NCBI GenBank assembly: GCA_963800215.1
Contig: CAWCZY010000001.1
Location: 1-64,000 of the forward strand
Length of the DNA: 64,000 bases
Origin: JAJPKK01 sp963800215
Lineage (GTDB): Bacteria > Pseudomonadota > Alphaproteobacteria > Rhizobiales > Xanthobacteraceae
Direction of reading: 5' to 3'
Part shown: positions 8,630-18,395 of the stretch, in pieces
How the letters are laid out: every line of letters begins with the position of its first letter
How positions within the stretch are numbered: the stretch's first letter is position 1
Notes under the pieces: generated by a model
What the model was told of the DNA's origin: nothing
The model's database searches: none
What the model saw: the letters and a program-made list of their open reading frames with translations, nothing else
Program-made: the position numbers and the translations under genes

Positions 8630-11600
8630 ATGCCTTCATCATATGGCCGCAGCTTCGCAACAGCGGTCTTCGTCCTCGCGCTCGCGTTCTCCGCATACGC
8701 GCACGCGGCGACCTCAACCGCAGCCGAGCTGCTCCTACAGGCGCTCCTCCCGCCCGCTTCGTCAGCAACCCCGGTCGCCATTTCTCCCGACTACAATCAG
8801 CTCCCGCAACCTCCCGGACTCTCTACAAGCCTCACCCCCATCAACGCCATCCTGCCTACCGGACAGGCAGGCCTGCCTGGAGCAACATCTGACCAGACAA
8901 CACAATTGCCATTTGTCAAGTCACCGGCATTGTCCCCGACCACAGCATCTTCAACTTCCCTGTCGGCCGCGAAGGCGGCGCTCCTGCAATCTCTCTACGC
9001 AGAACTCGCCACGCTCGAAGCGGAACTCGCGACGCTGGACACCGCCGCTTCGGCGCAAACGAGCACGCCGCCCCCTGCAACACCCTGCGCACCGCTCTCA
9101 ATCACGCGCTCGCTCGCGCTCGGCTCATCCGGCGCCGATGTCTCCGCGCTCCAGCAATTCCTGCAAACACGAGGTTACTACACCTACCCCACAATCACCG
9201 GCTACTTCGGAGCCGTGACGCAAAAAGCGGTCGAAGCGTTCCAGAGCGCAAACGGCATCAGCCCCGTCGGCAGCGTCGGACCGATCACGAGAGCGAAGAT
9301 CGCCGCGCTCACGAATTCCTGCATACCTGCAGGGGGAAGCACGACTTCCGCAACTCCCACGATAACGACAACATCATCAACAGCAACCACCACGACAAGC
9401 GCCACCATCCTCGGTGATGGCGGAGGCGCTGGCGGAGGAGGAGGAGAAACCGTGGGAGGTGGTTCAGGCGGAAGCACTCCCATCGCTCCGGCCCTCTCAT
9501 TCAATGCCAGCGTGTCCTCAGTCACCTCAGGCGGCAGCGCCACACTCACCTGGTCATCATCCAACGCAAACTCCTGCAGCGCGAGCGGTTCCTGGAGCGG
9601 CACGCAACCCACGAGCGGCAGCCAATCCCTCACCAACCTCTACGCCACCTCCACCTACGCCCTGAGCTGCTCAGGAAGCGGCGGCTCTGTCTCACAGAGC
9701 GTGACCGTCAACATCGTCCCTCCGCTCACCCCTCCCGACACCACGCCGCCGAGCGCGCCGACCAATCTCCTCGCAACCGCAACGTCATCGAGCGAGATTG
9801 ATCTTTCGTGGACGGCATCGACCGACAACGTCGGCGTCATCGGCTACGAAGTCTTCCGCAACGGTACGCAAGTAGGCACTCCCACTGAAACCAGCTACTC
9901 CGACACCGGTCTCGCCGCTTCTACCCAATACACCTACACCGTCAAAGCGTTCGACGCCGCCGGCAACATCTCCACCGCCTCCAACTCCGTCAACGTCACC
10001 ACGCAAGCAGCCGCTAGCAGCACGCCGCCGACCGTGACAATCACCGCTCCGACGGGACAGCTGGCCGCGAACACCACCTCGACGACGCTCAGCGTAACGA
10101 CCAACGAGAACGCCACCTGCGCGTGGGCAACGAGCGCAGGACAAGCCTTCGCCTCTATGACCACATTCGCAACAACCGGCGGCACAAGTCACTCCACCAC
10201 GCTCACCGGACTCTCCAACGGCACGAGCTACACCGACTACGTGAAATGCAAGGACACCTACGGCAACATCTCCGCCAACTCCACGGCCTCGTTCTCGGTG
10301 GCGAGTTCAGGGGGAACGCCGCCGACGCGGGCCGCGTACATGGGCATTAATCCCGCTGCTGTAACCTATTTCAGCTCCGAACTGCCTTTCCTGAACCTCT
10401 TCAAGGAACCGCTGGGCTGGGCCGGCACTGACGCTCAGGGTAATTCATACGGCTGGTACAGCTCTCAGAGCGTACTCAATCTTGATGCTAATGGATATCC
10501 GACCTCGATGCAGGGCGCAGGCAGCGCCGCCGGCGTCACGTATACAGATATATCCACACTGCTCAACGACGGCCTCCCATATCCCTACTACCCCGCCGGC
10601 CAATACATCATCCTGTATGATGGGCAGGGCACCATTAGCTGCGGGTATGACGCCACGGAGATCGTCGCCTCTTCGAGCCCCGGCCGCGAGGTGTGCAACG
10701 TCGCGAGCCCAAGCGTCGTTGGTATCCAAATTAATATTACCTCGACCGACCCCAACCACACGGGCGACTACATCCGCAATATCCGCGTGGTGCAGGCGCA
10801 GTACAAATCACTCCTCGACAGCGGTGAGATTTTCAATCCAACGTTTATCAGCATCATCAAACCGTTCAGCCTTCTGCGCTTCATGGACTGGGGCAACACG
10901 AACGGCGCTACCTCCTACAACGGCACGAACGACCCCACCATCGTAAACTCCGGCAACTGGTCGGATCGTACGACACCCTCAAGTGCAATGTGGGGAGTGC
11001 CCAATGGGGTCCCGGTCGAGACGGAAGTCGCGCTCTTGAATGAGGTCGATGCCGACGGCTGGTTCAACCTGCCGGTCACCGCGACGAACGACTACATGAC
11101 GCAGGAAGCGACGCTGGTTCACAACAGTCTCAATGCTCCTCAGAAAGCCTACATCGAATTCAGCAATGAGATGTGGAACTTCGGCTTTACGCAGATCGAG
11201 TATGCCGAGGAGCAAGGAGAAGCGCTCTGGCCGAATGCGCTGACGACAATCGACCCATCGACGGGCAGTGACTACTCGGCATATTCGATCGGGCTCAATT
11301 GGTACGCGATGCGCGTCGCGCAGATGTGCGACATCTGGAAGAGCGTGTGGGGTGCGGATGCAAATCGCGTCGTCTGCGTCATGGGTTCGCAGGCAGCCGG
11401 CCCGTCGATATCGTCGGAAGAACTTGCGTGCACGCTGTGGTCTGAGGCACCGTGCGCGACCAACCACGGCATCAGTGCCTTGGCCATTGCGCCCTACTTC
11501 GGCTACGACGTGCCCAATTCGTGGACAACGCAGCCGGACGGCGGGCTCGGCGACCTTTTCACTGAAATCAGCTCGGGAGGCCTTGCGCCGGGCGGCTACC

Positions 11601-12853
11601 CCGGAGGCATGATCGCGCAAGCGGTCAGTTGGATAGCACCGCAGAAGACGATTGCGAATTCCTACGGCCTCCAATTGGTCGGCTATGAAAGCGGTCCGAG
11701 TCTGGTCAACCAAAACGATGCCGCATTGACAACTTTGTACGAAGCGGCCAATCGCGACCCGCGCATGGGCACCGCCGTCGCAACCTACGTGCAGGATCTG
11801 CAGGCAGCGGGCATGAACTTCTTCAATTACTACAACGATATCGGCGGCTACTCTCGGTACGGCTCCTGGGGCTCGATGGAAACTCTCTTCTCCACCAGCA
11901 CGCCCAAGTACAACGCGCTCGTCAATTTCGTCAATACGACGCCTCCGTCTTCCCTCGACACCACACCTCCTTCGGCACCCGCAAATGTCACCGCGACCGC
12001 TCTCACCTCATCGGCGATCAGCCTTTCCTGGTCTGCCTCGACCGACAATGTCGCCGTGCAGGGATACCGCGTATTCCGCAACGGTACGCAGATCGCTTCG
12101 ACAAATTCAACGAGCTATCAAGATACGGGTCTCACGGCATCCACCTCCTACTCCTACAACGTGGTCGCTTACGACGCGGCGGGCAACCAATCCGCCAAGT
12201 CAAGCAGCGCAAGCGCCACCACCAAAATGATATGCGGGTCCGAATCCTCCCCTTTCGGCCTCGACGGCTCTGCGCTCAACTCGATCGGCAGCATCGGCGG
12301 AGCTGGCAGCACGAGCACGCAGCTCACGACGACCCAGCCGAATGATGTCATCGTTGCGCTGGTCGGGCATTACGGCGGAAATAGTGTGATGTCAGATGCC
12401 GACGATCTCAATTGGACGGAACGCGCTACCATAAGCGGCATGGACGAGTGGTACGCCGTCGCGAATTGCCCGCTCTCGTCGGACACCATCACGATGACAA
12501 CGAGGAGTGGCGGCGGCTATACGGGCTTCAACGTATTTGCCGTGAGCGGCGCGAACACCAACAACATCTTCGACCCCAACGGTGGTCTGCCCGCAACCTC
12601 AGCGACCACCAGCGTATCGATCAGCACGAGTAATGCGAATGATTTCATCTTTTCCGCGATGACGGACTATAACGGCATTGCAAGTTCCGCTGGTGCGGGC
12701 TGGACGGAGATAGACGGCAGCAATGCCAACGGCGGTTACTTCTCCGAATATCAGACCGTCTCCGCGCTGCAATCAAATCTGACTGCAAGCTTTATCGAAA
12801 ACTATCCTGGCGGAGAAGCCATGATCGGCGACGCGATAGAGAAAGCCCAATAA
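8630..12853 (+). CDS. Giant secreted PG-binding / Ig-Fn3 / glycoside-hydrolase-like protein
   Basis: 1407 residues. Order by eye: signal peptide 1-25 (VFVLALAFSAYAHA); peptidoglycan-binding domain about 162-230 (GADVSALQQFLQTRGYY, YFGAVTQKAVEAFQ); Thr and Gly-rich linker; Ig-like domain about 287-364; Fn3 about 369-460; a further beta domain to 561; a catalytic-like domain about 567-1102; Fn3 about 1107-1199; and a C-terminal beta domain 1204-1407 that recurs in the next gene. The middle domain carries YIEFSNEMW with Glu847 after Asn846, and GYESGP with Glu1020. These would suit acid/base and nucleophile of a clan GH-A glycoside hydrolase. Such PG-binding plus SNANSCSASGSW-type domains are common in Parcubacteria. 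Probably cell-surface or secreted polysaccharide-active; substrate unknown. Confidence 0.75.
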   Translation: MPSSYGRSFATAVFVLALAFSAYAHAATSTAAELLLQALLPPASSATPVAISPDYNQLPQPPGLSTSLTPINAILPTGQAGLPGATSDQTTQLPFVKSPALSPTTASSTSLSAAKAALLQSLYAELATLEAELATLDTAASAQTSTPPPATPCAPLSITRSLALGSSGADVSALQQFLQTRGYYTYPTITGYFGAVTQKAVEAFQSANGISPVGSVGPITRAKIAALTNSCIPAGGSTTSATPTITTTSSTATTTTSATILGDGGGAGGGGGETVGGGSGGSTPIAPALSFNASVSSVTSGGSATLTWSSSNANSCSASGSWSGTQPTSGSQSLTNLYATSTYALSCSGSGGSVSQSVTVNIVPPLTPPDTTPPSAPTNLLATATSSSEIDLSWTASTDNVGVIGYEVFRNGTQVGTPTETSYSDTGLAASTQYTYTVKAFDAAGNISTASNSVNVTTQAAASSTPPTVTITAPTGQLAANTTSTTLSVTTNENATCAWATSAGQAFASMTTFATTGGTSHSTTLTGLSNGTSYTDYVKCKDTYGNISANSTASFSVASSGGTPPTRAAYMGINPAAVTYFSSELPFLNLFKEPLGWAGTDAQGNSYGWYSSQSVLNLDANGYPTSMQGAGSAAGVTYTDISTLLNDGLPYPYYPAGQYIILYDGQGTISCGYDATEIVASSSPGREVCNVASPSVVGIQINITSTDPNHTGDYIRNIRVVQAQYKSLLDSGEIFNPTFISIIKPFSLLRFMDWGNTNGATSYNGTNDPTIVNSGNWSDRTTPSSAMWGVPNGVPVETEVALLNEVDADGWFNLPVTATNDYMTQEATLVHNSLNAPQKAYIEFSNEMWNFGFTQIEYAEEQGEALWPNALTTIDPSTGSDYSAYSIGLNWYAMRVAQMCDIWKSVWGADANRVVCVMGSQAAGPSISSEELACTLWSEAPCATNHGISALAIAPYFGYDVPNSWTTQPDGGLGDLFTEISSGGLAPGGYPGGMIAQAVSWIAPQKTIANSYGLQLVGYESGPSLVNQNDAALTTLYEAANRDPRMGTAVATYVQDLQAAGMNFFNYYNDIGGYSRYGSWGSMETLFSTSTPKYNALVNFVNTTPPSSLDTTPPSAPANVTATALTSSAISLSWSASTDNVAVQGYRVFRNGTQIASTNSTSYQDTGLTASTSYSYNVVAYDAAGNQSAKSSSASATTKMICGSESSPFGLDGSALNSIGSIGGAGSTSTQLTTTQPNDVIVALVGHYGGNSVMSDADDLNWTERATISGMDEWYAVANCPLSSDTITMTTRSGGGYTGFNVFAVSGANTNNIFDPNGGLPATSATTSVSISTSNANDFIFSAMTDYNGIASSAGAGWTEIDGSNANGGYFSEYQTVSALQSNLTASFIENYPGGEAMIGDAIEKAQ
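12243..12837 (+). repeat. Near-identical 595-bp repeat, copy A
   Basis: Matches 13724-14318 with a constant offset of 1481 bases. By eye only a handful of differences appear, such as gatgccgac/gatgcagac, tacgcc/tatgcc, acctcagcg/acctcggcg and ggagaa/ggcgaa. Those seen do not change the protein. It encodes the C-terminal domain of the 8630 gene product. Confidence 0.93.
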
Positions 12854-12872
12854 TCACAGCGCCCCGAGAAGA

Positions 12873-12878
12873 TATAAT
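12873..12878 (+). promoter_or_regulatory. TATAAT -10 box upstream of the three-repeat protein gene
   Basis: A perfect TATAAT 22 bases before the ATG at 12901, in the short gap after the preceding stop codon. No clear -35 box and no clear ribosome-binding site. Confidence 0.45.
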
Positions 12879-12900
12879 ACGCCAGGCCCTCTTGCAGGAT

Positions 12901-15186
12901 ATGCAGCCCAACTTTCACACACTCCTCTCCGCCCCACTTATCATCGTTCTTTCAATCCTTGTCCTATTTCCTCACGCTGCAGCCGCTCTTGCAATCGACG
13001 GAGAAAACTCTGTAAACGGAGAAGACACCGGAGGCACGATAACCCTCTCGACAACACTACCGAACGACATCATCGTCCTGGACGAGGCTAATGAGACAGG
13101 CAACGGCCCCAATCCAGTTGCGACTATCTCTTCGATATCCGACACCTACGGCCTTACTTGGCATGAACGGACCGCAACGTCCTCTCCCTCCATGGAAGGC
13201 GTGTTCGGCTTTTATTACGGATTTGACACCGAAGTGTGGTGGGCATACGCGACAAGCTCCCTTTTCTCCGACACTATCTCTCCTTCATTCTCCGGCGGAA
13301 CCATTGATTGCGAGACGTTGACCGCATTCGGCGTCGCTGGCGCCAATACGAGCAACCCATGGGACACCAATTCTTCGCTCCCGGCGACGGCGATAAACAC
13401 GAGTGAGAGCTACCTCGGAGGCACCGACGCGGCGCCTTCTGTCTCCCTATCGACCAATGAGCCGAGTACGATGCTGTTGGGCTTTATGGCAACACCGTAT
13501 GTGGGAGTGGATAATAACGCCTCGCCATATGGTGCGGGCAGTGGGTATGGTCTGATTGCATATCAGGACGGTGACTGTGGTGGCAACGGGGAAGCTGATA
13601 GCGCTGTCGAATTCCGAACGCCGGTCACATCCCAGTCCAATGCCACCGTTTCCTTCTCTCCGGCAGGCCAGGGCTGGTTTGCGATAGGCGATGCGATCCA
13701 GAGCGCCAATCAGTGTACGCCTAAATCCTCCCCTTTCGGCCTCGACGGCTCTGCGCTCAACTCGATCGGCAGCATCGGCGGAGCTGGCAGCACGAGCACG
13801 CAGCTCACGACGACCCAGCCGAATGATGTCATCGTTGCGCTGGTCGGGCATTACGGCGGAAATAGTGTGATGTCAGATGCAGACGATCTCAATTGGACGG
13901 AACGCGCTACCATAAGCGGCATGGACGAGTGGTATGCCGTCGCGAATTGCCCGCTCTCGTCGGACACCATCACGATGACAACGAGGAGTGGCGGCGGCTA
14001 TACGGGCTTCAACGTATTTGCCGTGAGCGGCGCGAACACCAACAACATCTTCGACCCCAACGGTGGTCTGCCCGCAACCTCGGCGACCACCAGCGTATCG
14101 ATCAGCACGAGTAATGCGAATGATTTCATCTTTTCCGCGATGACGGACTATAACGGCATTGCAAGTTCCGCTGGTGCGGGCTGGACGGAGATAGACGGCA
14201 GCAATGCCAACGGCGGTTACTTCTCCGAATATCAGACCGTCTCCGCGCTGCAATCAAATCTGACTGCAAGCTTTATCGAAAACTATCCTGGCGGCGAAGC
14301 CATGATCGGCGACGCAATTGAAGAAGGCGCCTCGCAGCCCCTCGTCGGCCGCATCATCCGCATTATCGGGGGCACCCGTCTGATCGGCGGCATTCGTCTG
14401 GGCGGATCGTCGCCCATCGCGTCAAACGTCCCAAACAACCTTTCAATCGACGGCCACAGCTCTGCCGATACCGGACAATTTAGCGGTAATTCGGGGTTAA
14501 CTCTCTCAACATACGAACCGAATGACATCATTGTCCTAGAGGCCAGCAACGAGACGGGCACAGGCGATCCGATCGCCACGATCTCTTCGATCTCCGACAC
14601 CTACGGCCTCACCTGGCAGAAACGGTCAGCGACCAGTTCTCCTAACATGATGGGTACTAACTACAACCTCAACGGCGGCCAATTGACGGCGTTTGATACC
14701 GAAGTATGGTGGGCGTACGCAACCAGCTCGCTTTCTTCGGATGTCATTACGCCCACATTCTCCGGCGGCCCTGTTGATTGCGAATCGCTGATCGCCTTTG
14801 GAGTGCATGGTGCCAACACCAGCAATCCATGGGACCCGAATGGTTCGCTGCCGACATATGCCATAAACAACAGCAGCACGTATTTGGGGGGTTCTGATAC
14901 AGATCCCTCGGTCTCCGTGTCAACCAATGAGCAAAATGCAATGCTGCTGGGTTTCATGGCAAATGCATATCATGGGGTAGATAACCTTGGCACATCATAT
15001 GACGCAGGCAGCGGGTACACGGAACCTGCCTACTATGAGCCTGGGGCCAATTGTAATTTGGAAGCTGATAGTGCCGCAGAGGACCAAGTCGTCTCGTCCG
15101 TCCAATCGAATACTACCGTCAACTTTACTCCGGCCGGCCAGGGCTGGTTCATGACTGGTGACGCGATCGACGGGGCAGGACAATGA
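12901..15186 (+). CDS. Secreted protein of three repeated beta domains
   Basis: About 761 residues from ATG 12901; a TTG nine bases upstream is also in frame. A signal peptide (LLSAPLIIVLSILVLFPHAAAALA) is followed by three related domains of about 200-240 residues. Domains 1 and 3 share FDTEVWWAYATSSL, GANTSNPWD, STNE.. MLLGFMA and PAGQGWF..GDAI. The middle one is almost identical to the C-terminal domain of the upstream gene product. Each ends in GDAI(E/Q/D), so the units are probably one fold. No catalytic motif is seen. It follows the hydrolase-like gene by about 50 bases on the same strand, and the shared domain suggests both proteins bind the same surface or polymer. No name can be given. 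Confidence 0.72.
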   Translation: MQPNFHTLLSAPLIIVLSILVLFPHAAAALAIDGENSVNGEDTGGTITLSTTLPNDIIVLDEANETGNGPNPVATISSISDTYGLTWHERTATSSPSMEGVFGFYYGFDTEVWWAYATSSLFSDTISPSFSGGTIDCETLTAFGVAGANTSNPWDTNSSLPATAINTSESYLGGTDAAPSVSLSTNEPSTMLLGFMATPYVGVDNNASPYGAGSGYGLIAYQDGDCGGNGEADSAVEFRTPVTSQSNATVSFSPAGQGWFAIGDAIQSANQCTPKSSPFGLDGSALNSIGSIGGAGSTSTQLTTTQPNDVIVALVGHYGGNSVMSDADDLNWTERATISGMDEWYAVANCPLSSDTITMTTRSGGGYTGFNVFAVSGANTNNIFDPNGGLPATSATTSVSISTSNANDFIFSAMTDYNGIASSAGAGWTEIDGSNANGGYFSEYQTVSALQSNLTASFIENYPGGEAMIGDAIEEGASQPLVGRIIRIIGGTRLIGGIRLGGSSPIASNVPNNLSIDGHSSADTGQFSGNSGLTLSTYEPNDIIVLEASNETGTGDPIATISSISDTYGLTWQKRSATSSPNMMGTNYNLNGGQLTAFDTEVWWAYATSSLSSDVITPTFSGGPVDCESLIAFGVHGANTSNPWDPNGSLPTYAINNSSTYLGGSDTDPSVSVSTNEQNAMLLGFMANAYHGVDNLGTSYDAGSGYTEPAYYEPGANCNLEADSAAEDQVVSSVQSNTTVNFTPAGQGWFMTGDAIDGAGQ
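13724..14318 (+). repeat. Near-identical 595-bp repeat, copy B
   Basis: Counterpart of 12243-12837. It encodes the middle domain of the three-repeat protein, while the flanking domains 1 and 3 of that protein are much more diverged. Confidence 0.93.
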
Positions 15187-15225
15187 GCACCGATACCACT
15201 TTTGCCGATGCGTCGGGTTTTGAGG

Positions 15226-15231
15226 TACAAT
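15226..15231 (+). promoter_or_regulatory. TACAAT -10 box
   Basis: Lies 13 bases before the ATG at 15245 in ggtacaatac, in the short spacer after the three-repeat gene. It fits the short-leader pattern of neighbouring CPR-like genes. Confidence 0.4.
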
Positions 15232-15271
15232 ACAACTCAACCGTATGAATTGAAATCGACGCGTTTCGCTG

Positions 15272-15829
15272 GTGCTCGGCCTCAGCGGCCTTGTAATTGT
15301 CATCGCCTTCGGCGCGCTGCTATTCGGCAGAGGCACGTCAACAAGCGCTCAAGCTGCCAGTCCCGTGCTCGCGTTCGCAACTGAGGCGACCGCGACATCA
15401 TCCAATATAGCCCCGGCTCCCCCGCCGGCCGGATACCTCCGGTATCGCAATCAGGACTATCATTTTTCGGTCTTCTATCCCCCGGACTTGCGAGTGCAAA
15501 GCTACAACGAGGACGGCGGCGCCTTCACCGTCGCCTTGCAAGACCCGACGACAAATGTCGGCTTTGAGGTGTACGTCACGCCCTACAGCGGCTCGCAGAT
15601 CACCGAACAGGAATTCAAACTCGACGAGCCCTCCGGCGTCGACAACGACCCGACCCCTGTGACGATCGACGGCGTGCCGGCGACCATGTTCTACGGGAGC
15701 AACCCCGAAATGGGCGACACGCGCGAGATCTGGTTCATCAACGCCGGTCTCCTCTACGAGGTGACCACCTACAAGCAGCTCGACACCTGGCTCCTCCCCA
15801 TCCTGCAAACCTGGCAATTCACCCCTTAA
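15272..15829 (+). CDS. Membrane-anchored extracytoplasmic protein, parent of repeat R1
   Basis: 185 residues from GTG 15272. Upstream in frame lies ATG 15245, but its third codon is TGA (atg aat tga aat cga cgc), so either the gene starts at GTG or there is a small insertion near the ATG. A transmembrane or lipid-free anchor (GLSGLVIVIAFGALLFG) is followed by a Pro/Ala linker and a folded domain (YRNQDYHFSVFYPPDLRV, VTIDGVPATMFYG, REIWFINAGLLYEVTTYKQL) ending in ILQTWQFTP. This PsbP-like architecture with a C-terminal TW.F is common in Parcubacteria (from memory, not searched). Its 3' end recurs at 18076, 22790 and 25888. The stop overlaps the end of a convergent Rhizobiales-type gene. Confidence 0.68.
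   Translation: MLGLSGLVIVIAFGALLFGRGTSTSAQAASPVLAFATEATATSSNIAPAPPPAGYLRYRNQDYHFSVFYPPDLRVQSYNEDGGAFTVALQDPTTNVGFEVYVTPYSGSQITEQEFKLDEPSGVDNDPTPVTIDGVPATMFYGSNPEMGDTREIWFINAGLLYEVTTYKQLDTWLLPILQTWQFTP
15650..15829 (+). repeat. R1 repeat, parental copy (3' end of the gene at 15272)
   Basis: The reference copy. The most conserved core runs from caacgccgg (15738) to the stop codon and includes ctacaagcagctcgacacct and gcaaacctggcaattcaccc. The other copies diverge from it by scattered substitutions and end at the same stop codon. Confidence 0.85.
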
Positions 15830-16148
15830 CCTTCACTGACGTGGGCGGTCTCAGCACCAGTTTCGCGCCATGCGTTTCCTTCTTGTTCGCAATCTCGTTG
15901 AGCATCGATTTCAGATCACGAATGGCGGCTTCCTCATCTCGTGACAGTGTGCCCACAAGCTCGACATGCTTGAGGAGTACGATAAGTGCATCGCCGATCC
16001 GGCCAAGCTGCTTGCCGTAGCTGGCGACAGAAAGCGCGTCCTTTTCGATGGACGGGTCGGACGACTGTCCGAGATTTATCATGTAGTTCACCGTCCAAGG
16101 AAATGTCTGGGTGACCGCACCAGAGAGCGGCAGATTGAAATCCGTCAT
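15819..16148 (-). CDS. Conserved hypothetical protein, Rhizobiales type
   Basis: 109 residues with start ATG 16148 and a good ribosome-binding site (aaggag). No signal peptide; central helices with SYGKQLGRIGDALIVLLKHV and a charged C-terminal helix (RDEEAAIRDLKSMLNEIAN). I recall similar proteins in Bradyrhizobium and relatives but no function. Its last codons (TSVKVKG) run into the end of repeat R1, so its natural C-terminus may have been replaced at the junction. It is divergent from the peroxidase gene that follows. Confidence 0.7.
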   Translation of the reverse strand: MTDFNLPLSGAVTQTFPWTVNYMINLGQSSDPSIEKDALSVASYGKQLGRIGDALIVLLKHVELVGTLSRDEEAAIRDLKSMLNEIANKKETHGAKLVLRPPTSVKVKG

Positions 16149-16411
16149 AGCAAACTCCTTAAATCAAAATGTGATAGCGGACGCTATCAATCCACCACCT
16201 GCCCGCGATATCACGCATCCAGGTCTCAAGCAATTTGCGTCTTCCGGGGCACGCGTAGATTTCGAGCGGATGCGCGTGAGCGGCATTCATACATTCACCG
16301 TTCAGACGGACCTCTGTGAACCAGCTCACACCTGACGCTCATCGCAGGGAGCTATCATCGACCTCTCGCAGGTTCGCGAAACATTGACCTTACCAGAAAG
16401 GAAACTCAATT

Positions 16412-17925
16412 ATGGATCCCTTTAAAGAGTTCACGCACGGCGGCACGCTTAGCGTGGCCGAAATCCTGTTCAACACGCGTTTCGACTACCTGTTCCCGTT
16501 GCTGGCGGCAAACCCGGAGTGTCTGCTTCCGCCGGGAGCGACGACGCAAGGTGCGCTCCTGTCGCTCGGTGCGGCGATGGCGACCGACGCCGTCGCACAG
16601 CCTAACGACTCAACGATTCCCGCGATCTTTACGTATCTCGGCCAGTTCATTGACCACAACATCACCGCGCAAACCGACCGCGAAATCGGCGTAAGCCGGA
16701 TCGCCACGCCCGACGGCAACGTCATGGACATCACGCCGCTGCCTTCAAGTGAAGTCGTTGAGAAGCTCGTCAACGGCCGGCGGCCGAAATTGGATCTCAA
16801 TCAAGTCTACGGCGATGGTCCTGGGCTCGGAACCAATCCGAGCCCTACCGAGGCCGACGAGCTCTTCGTTCCTACCACCTTGAACTTTAAGGTCGTCACC
16901 GATCCACCTGGTTTCGACGTGCCGCGGCAGGATGACGGAACGGCAATCATCGCCGACATGCGCAACAATGAGAACCTCAATATCAGTCAACTGCACTGCG
17001 CGTTCTTGCTGTTCCACAACAAGGTCGCCGCGGGGCTTCCGGCCGCCCTCACAAAGGACCAGCGCTACATCCGGGCACGTCAGCTCGTCCGTTGGGCCTA
17101 CCAGTTCATCGTGCTCAACGATTACCTGCCCAATGTCTGCGACCCGGTGGTCGTCGACGATGTGGCCGCCAACGGTCTGCGCTACTATGCGCCTGACAAC
17201 GACCTCCTATTCATGCCGCTCGAGTTTTCGGTCGCCGCGTTCCGCTTCGGGCATTCGATGATCCGTCCGCAGTACCAAATCAACACGACGACCACGTTGC
17301 CCCTTCTGCACTCAGCTCCTCAGCGTCGGATGAGTCTGCTCAACCGGTGGTCCTCCACCGAAACTTGCCGGGCTCCAATATCATCGCTTGGCACAACTTC
17401 ACTCAGATCGCGCGGCAACCGGCACCCAGAAAGCGCGTAAAATCGATCCGCTGATCTCGATCAGGACTCGGCAGCCTGCCAGTTTTTCTTCAAGGCTCGA
17501 CATTCTCTCGGGCCTCTATTGCAGCACCTGGCACGACGTAATTTGCTGCGGGGCTTCCTGCTGTCGATTCCTACGGGTCAGGCCATGGCCGACGGGATGC
17601 AGGCCAGGCGTTAACGCCGGCAGAGCTGCAGGGATCGCCGGGTGCGATCCAGGACGCAGTTATCGGCGGCGGTTTCGACACCGCTACGCCGCTTTGGTAC
17701 TACATCCTGCGCGAGGCGGACGTGCAGCAGAACGGCGATCGTCTGGGCTCGGTCGGCAGCCGCATCGTTGCGGAGACGTTAGCCGCGCTAGTTCGTCGTG
17801 ACCGTGCGAGTTATGTAAACAATCCGCAGGATCCGGCGATCAAACCTAACGGCATCGACATCGGTGGCGGAACGATCATCGCCACGATCGCCGAACTGCT
17901 CAAGTTCTCCGGCGCGCCGCTCTGA
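16412..17925 (+). pseudogene. Animal-type haem peroxidase, several frameshifts
   Basis: Start ATG 16412 with aaagga upstream. The N-terminal 300 residues are a peroxidase/cyclooxygenase-superfamily protein: distal His in YLGQFIDHNITAQTD, a conserved Arg/Asn segment (ADMRNNENLNISQLHCAFLLFHN), and a proximal His in FRFGHSMIRPQY. The frame is lost near 17310. Homologous sequence continues in other frames (LPGSNIIAWHNF, LLRGFLLSIPTGQAMADGM, LTPAELQGSPGAIQDAV) and ends in TPLWYYILREADVQQNG ... LLKFSGAPL at 17925. At least three shifts are needed, more than in neighbouring genes, so true decay is likely. The intact family oxidises organic substrates with peroxide and is usually secreted or cytosolic in bacteria. 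Confidence 0.8.
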
Positions 17926-18075
17926 GGAATTGCCCAGCCGCATTGGGCATCGCTCCGTGCACGAAGAGTTGCCATGACGGGGAGCGTTTGGCCGGATCCA
18001 TCTCTTTCAAAGAAGTGGACCCGGACAGCCCCGACTCGGGTGTTCCCCGGCCAGCGAATCCCACTCCCCGATCGC

Positions 18076-18226
18076 CATAATCCACGGCGTGCCCGCCACG
18101 ATGATCTACGGCAACACGCGCGAGATCTGGTTCATCGACGCCGGTATCCTCTACGAGGTGACCACCTACAAGCAGCTCGACACCTGGCTCATCCCCATCC
18201 TGCAAACCTGGCAATTCACCCCCTAA
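18076..18226 (+). repeat. R1 repeat, truncated copy 2
   Basis: Matches the last 150 bases of the 15272 gene (cacggcgtgcccgccacgat, then the core) with substitutions and a deletion of the AsnPro-rich codons, and ends at the same TAA. The left side joins 150 bases of unassigned sequence after the peroxidase. Confidence 0.85.
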
Positions 18227-18395
18227 CCCTCACGCGCGCATCGCGCATCTCATTCTTGGGGCGCGAGGGAAGCGATGAGCCGCCGCTCCCCCCTTGCCCT
18301 GGGGCGCCGATAAGAGTTCGATCGTGTTGCCAATCGGTCACCAATCGAGGACGCGAGGCCGCTATTCTCCAAATAATGAAAAAAAGGGGGGCAGC

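Noticed and set aside
15245..15829. Recoding of TGA in the CPR-like block
   Set aside because: The other CPR-like genes read through with the standard code and end in TGA in some cases (25614, 25868).
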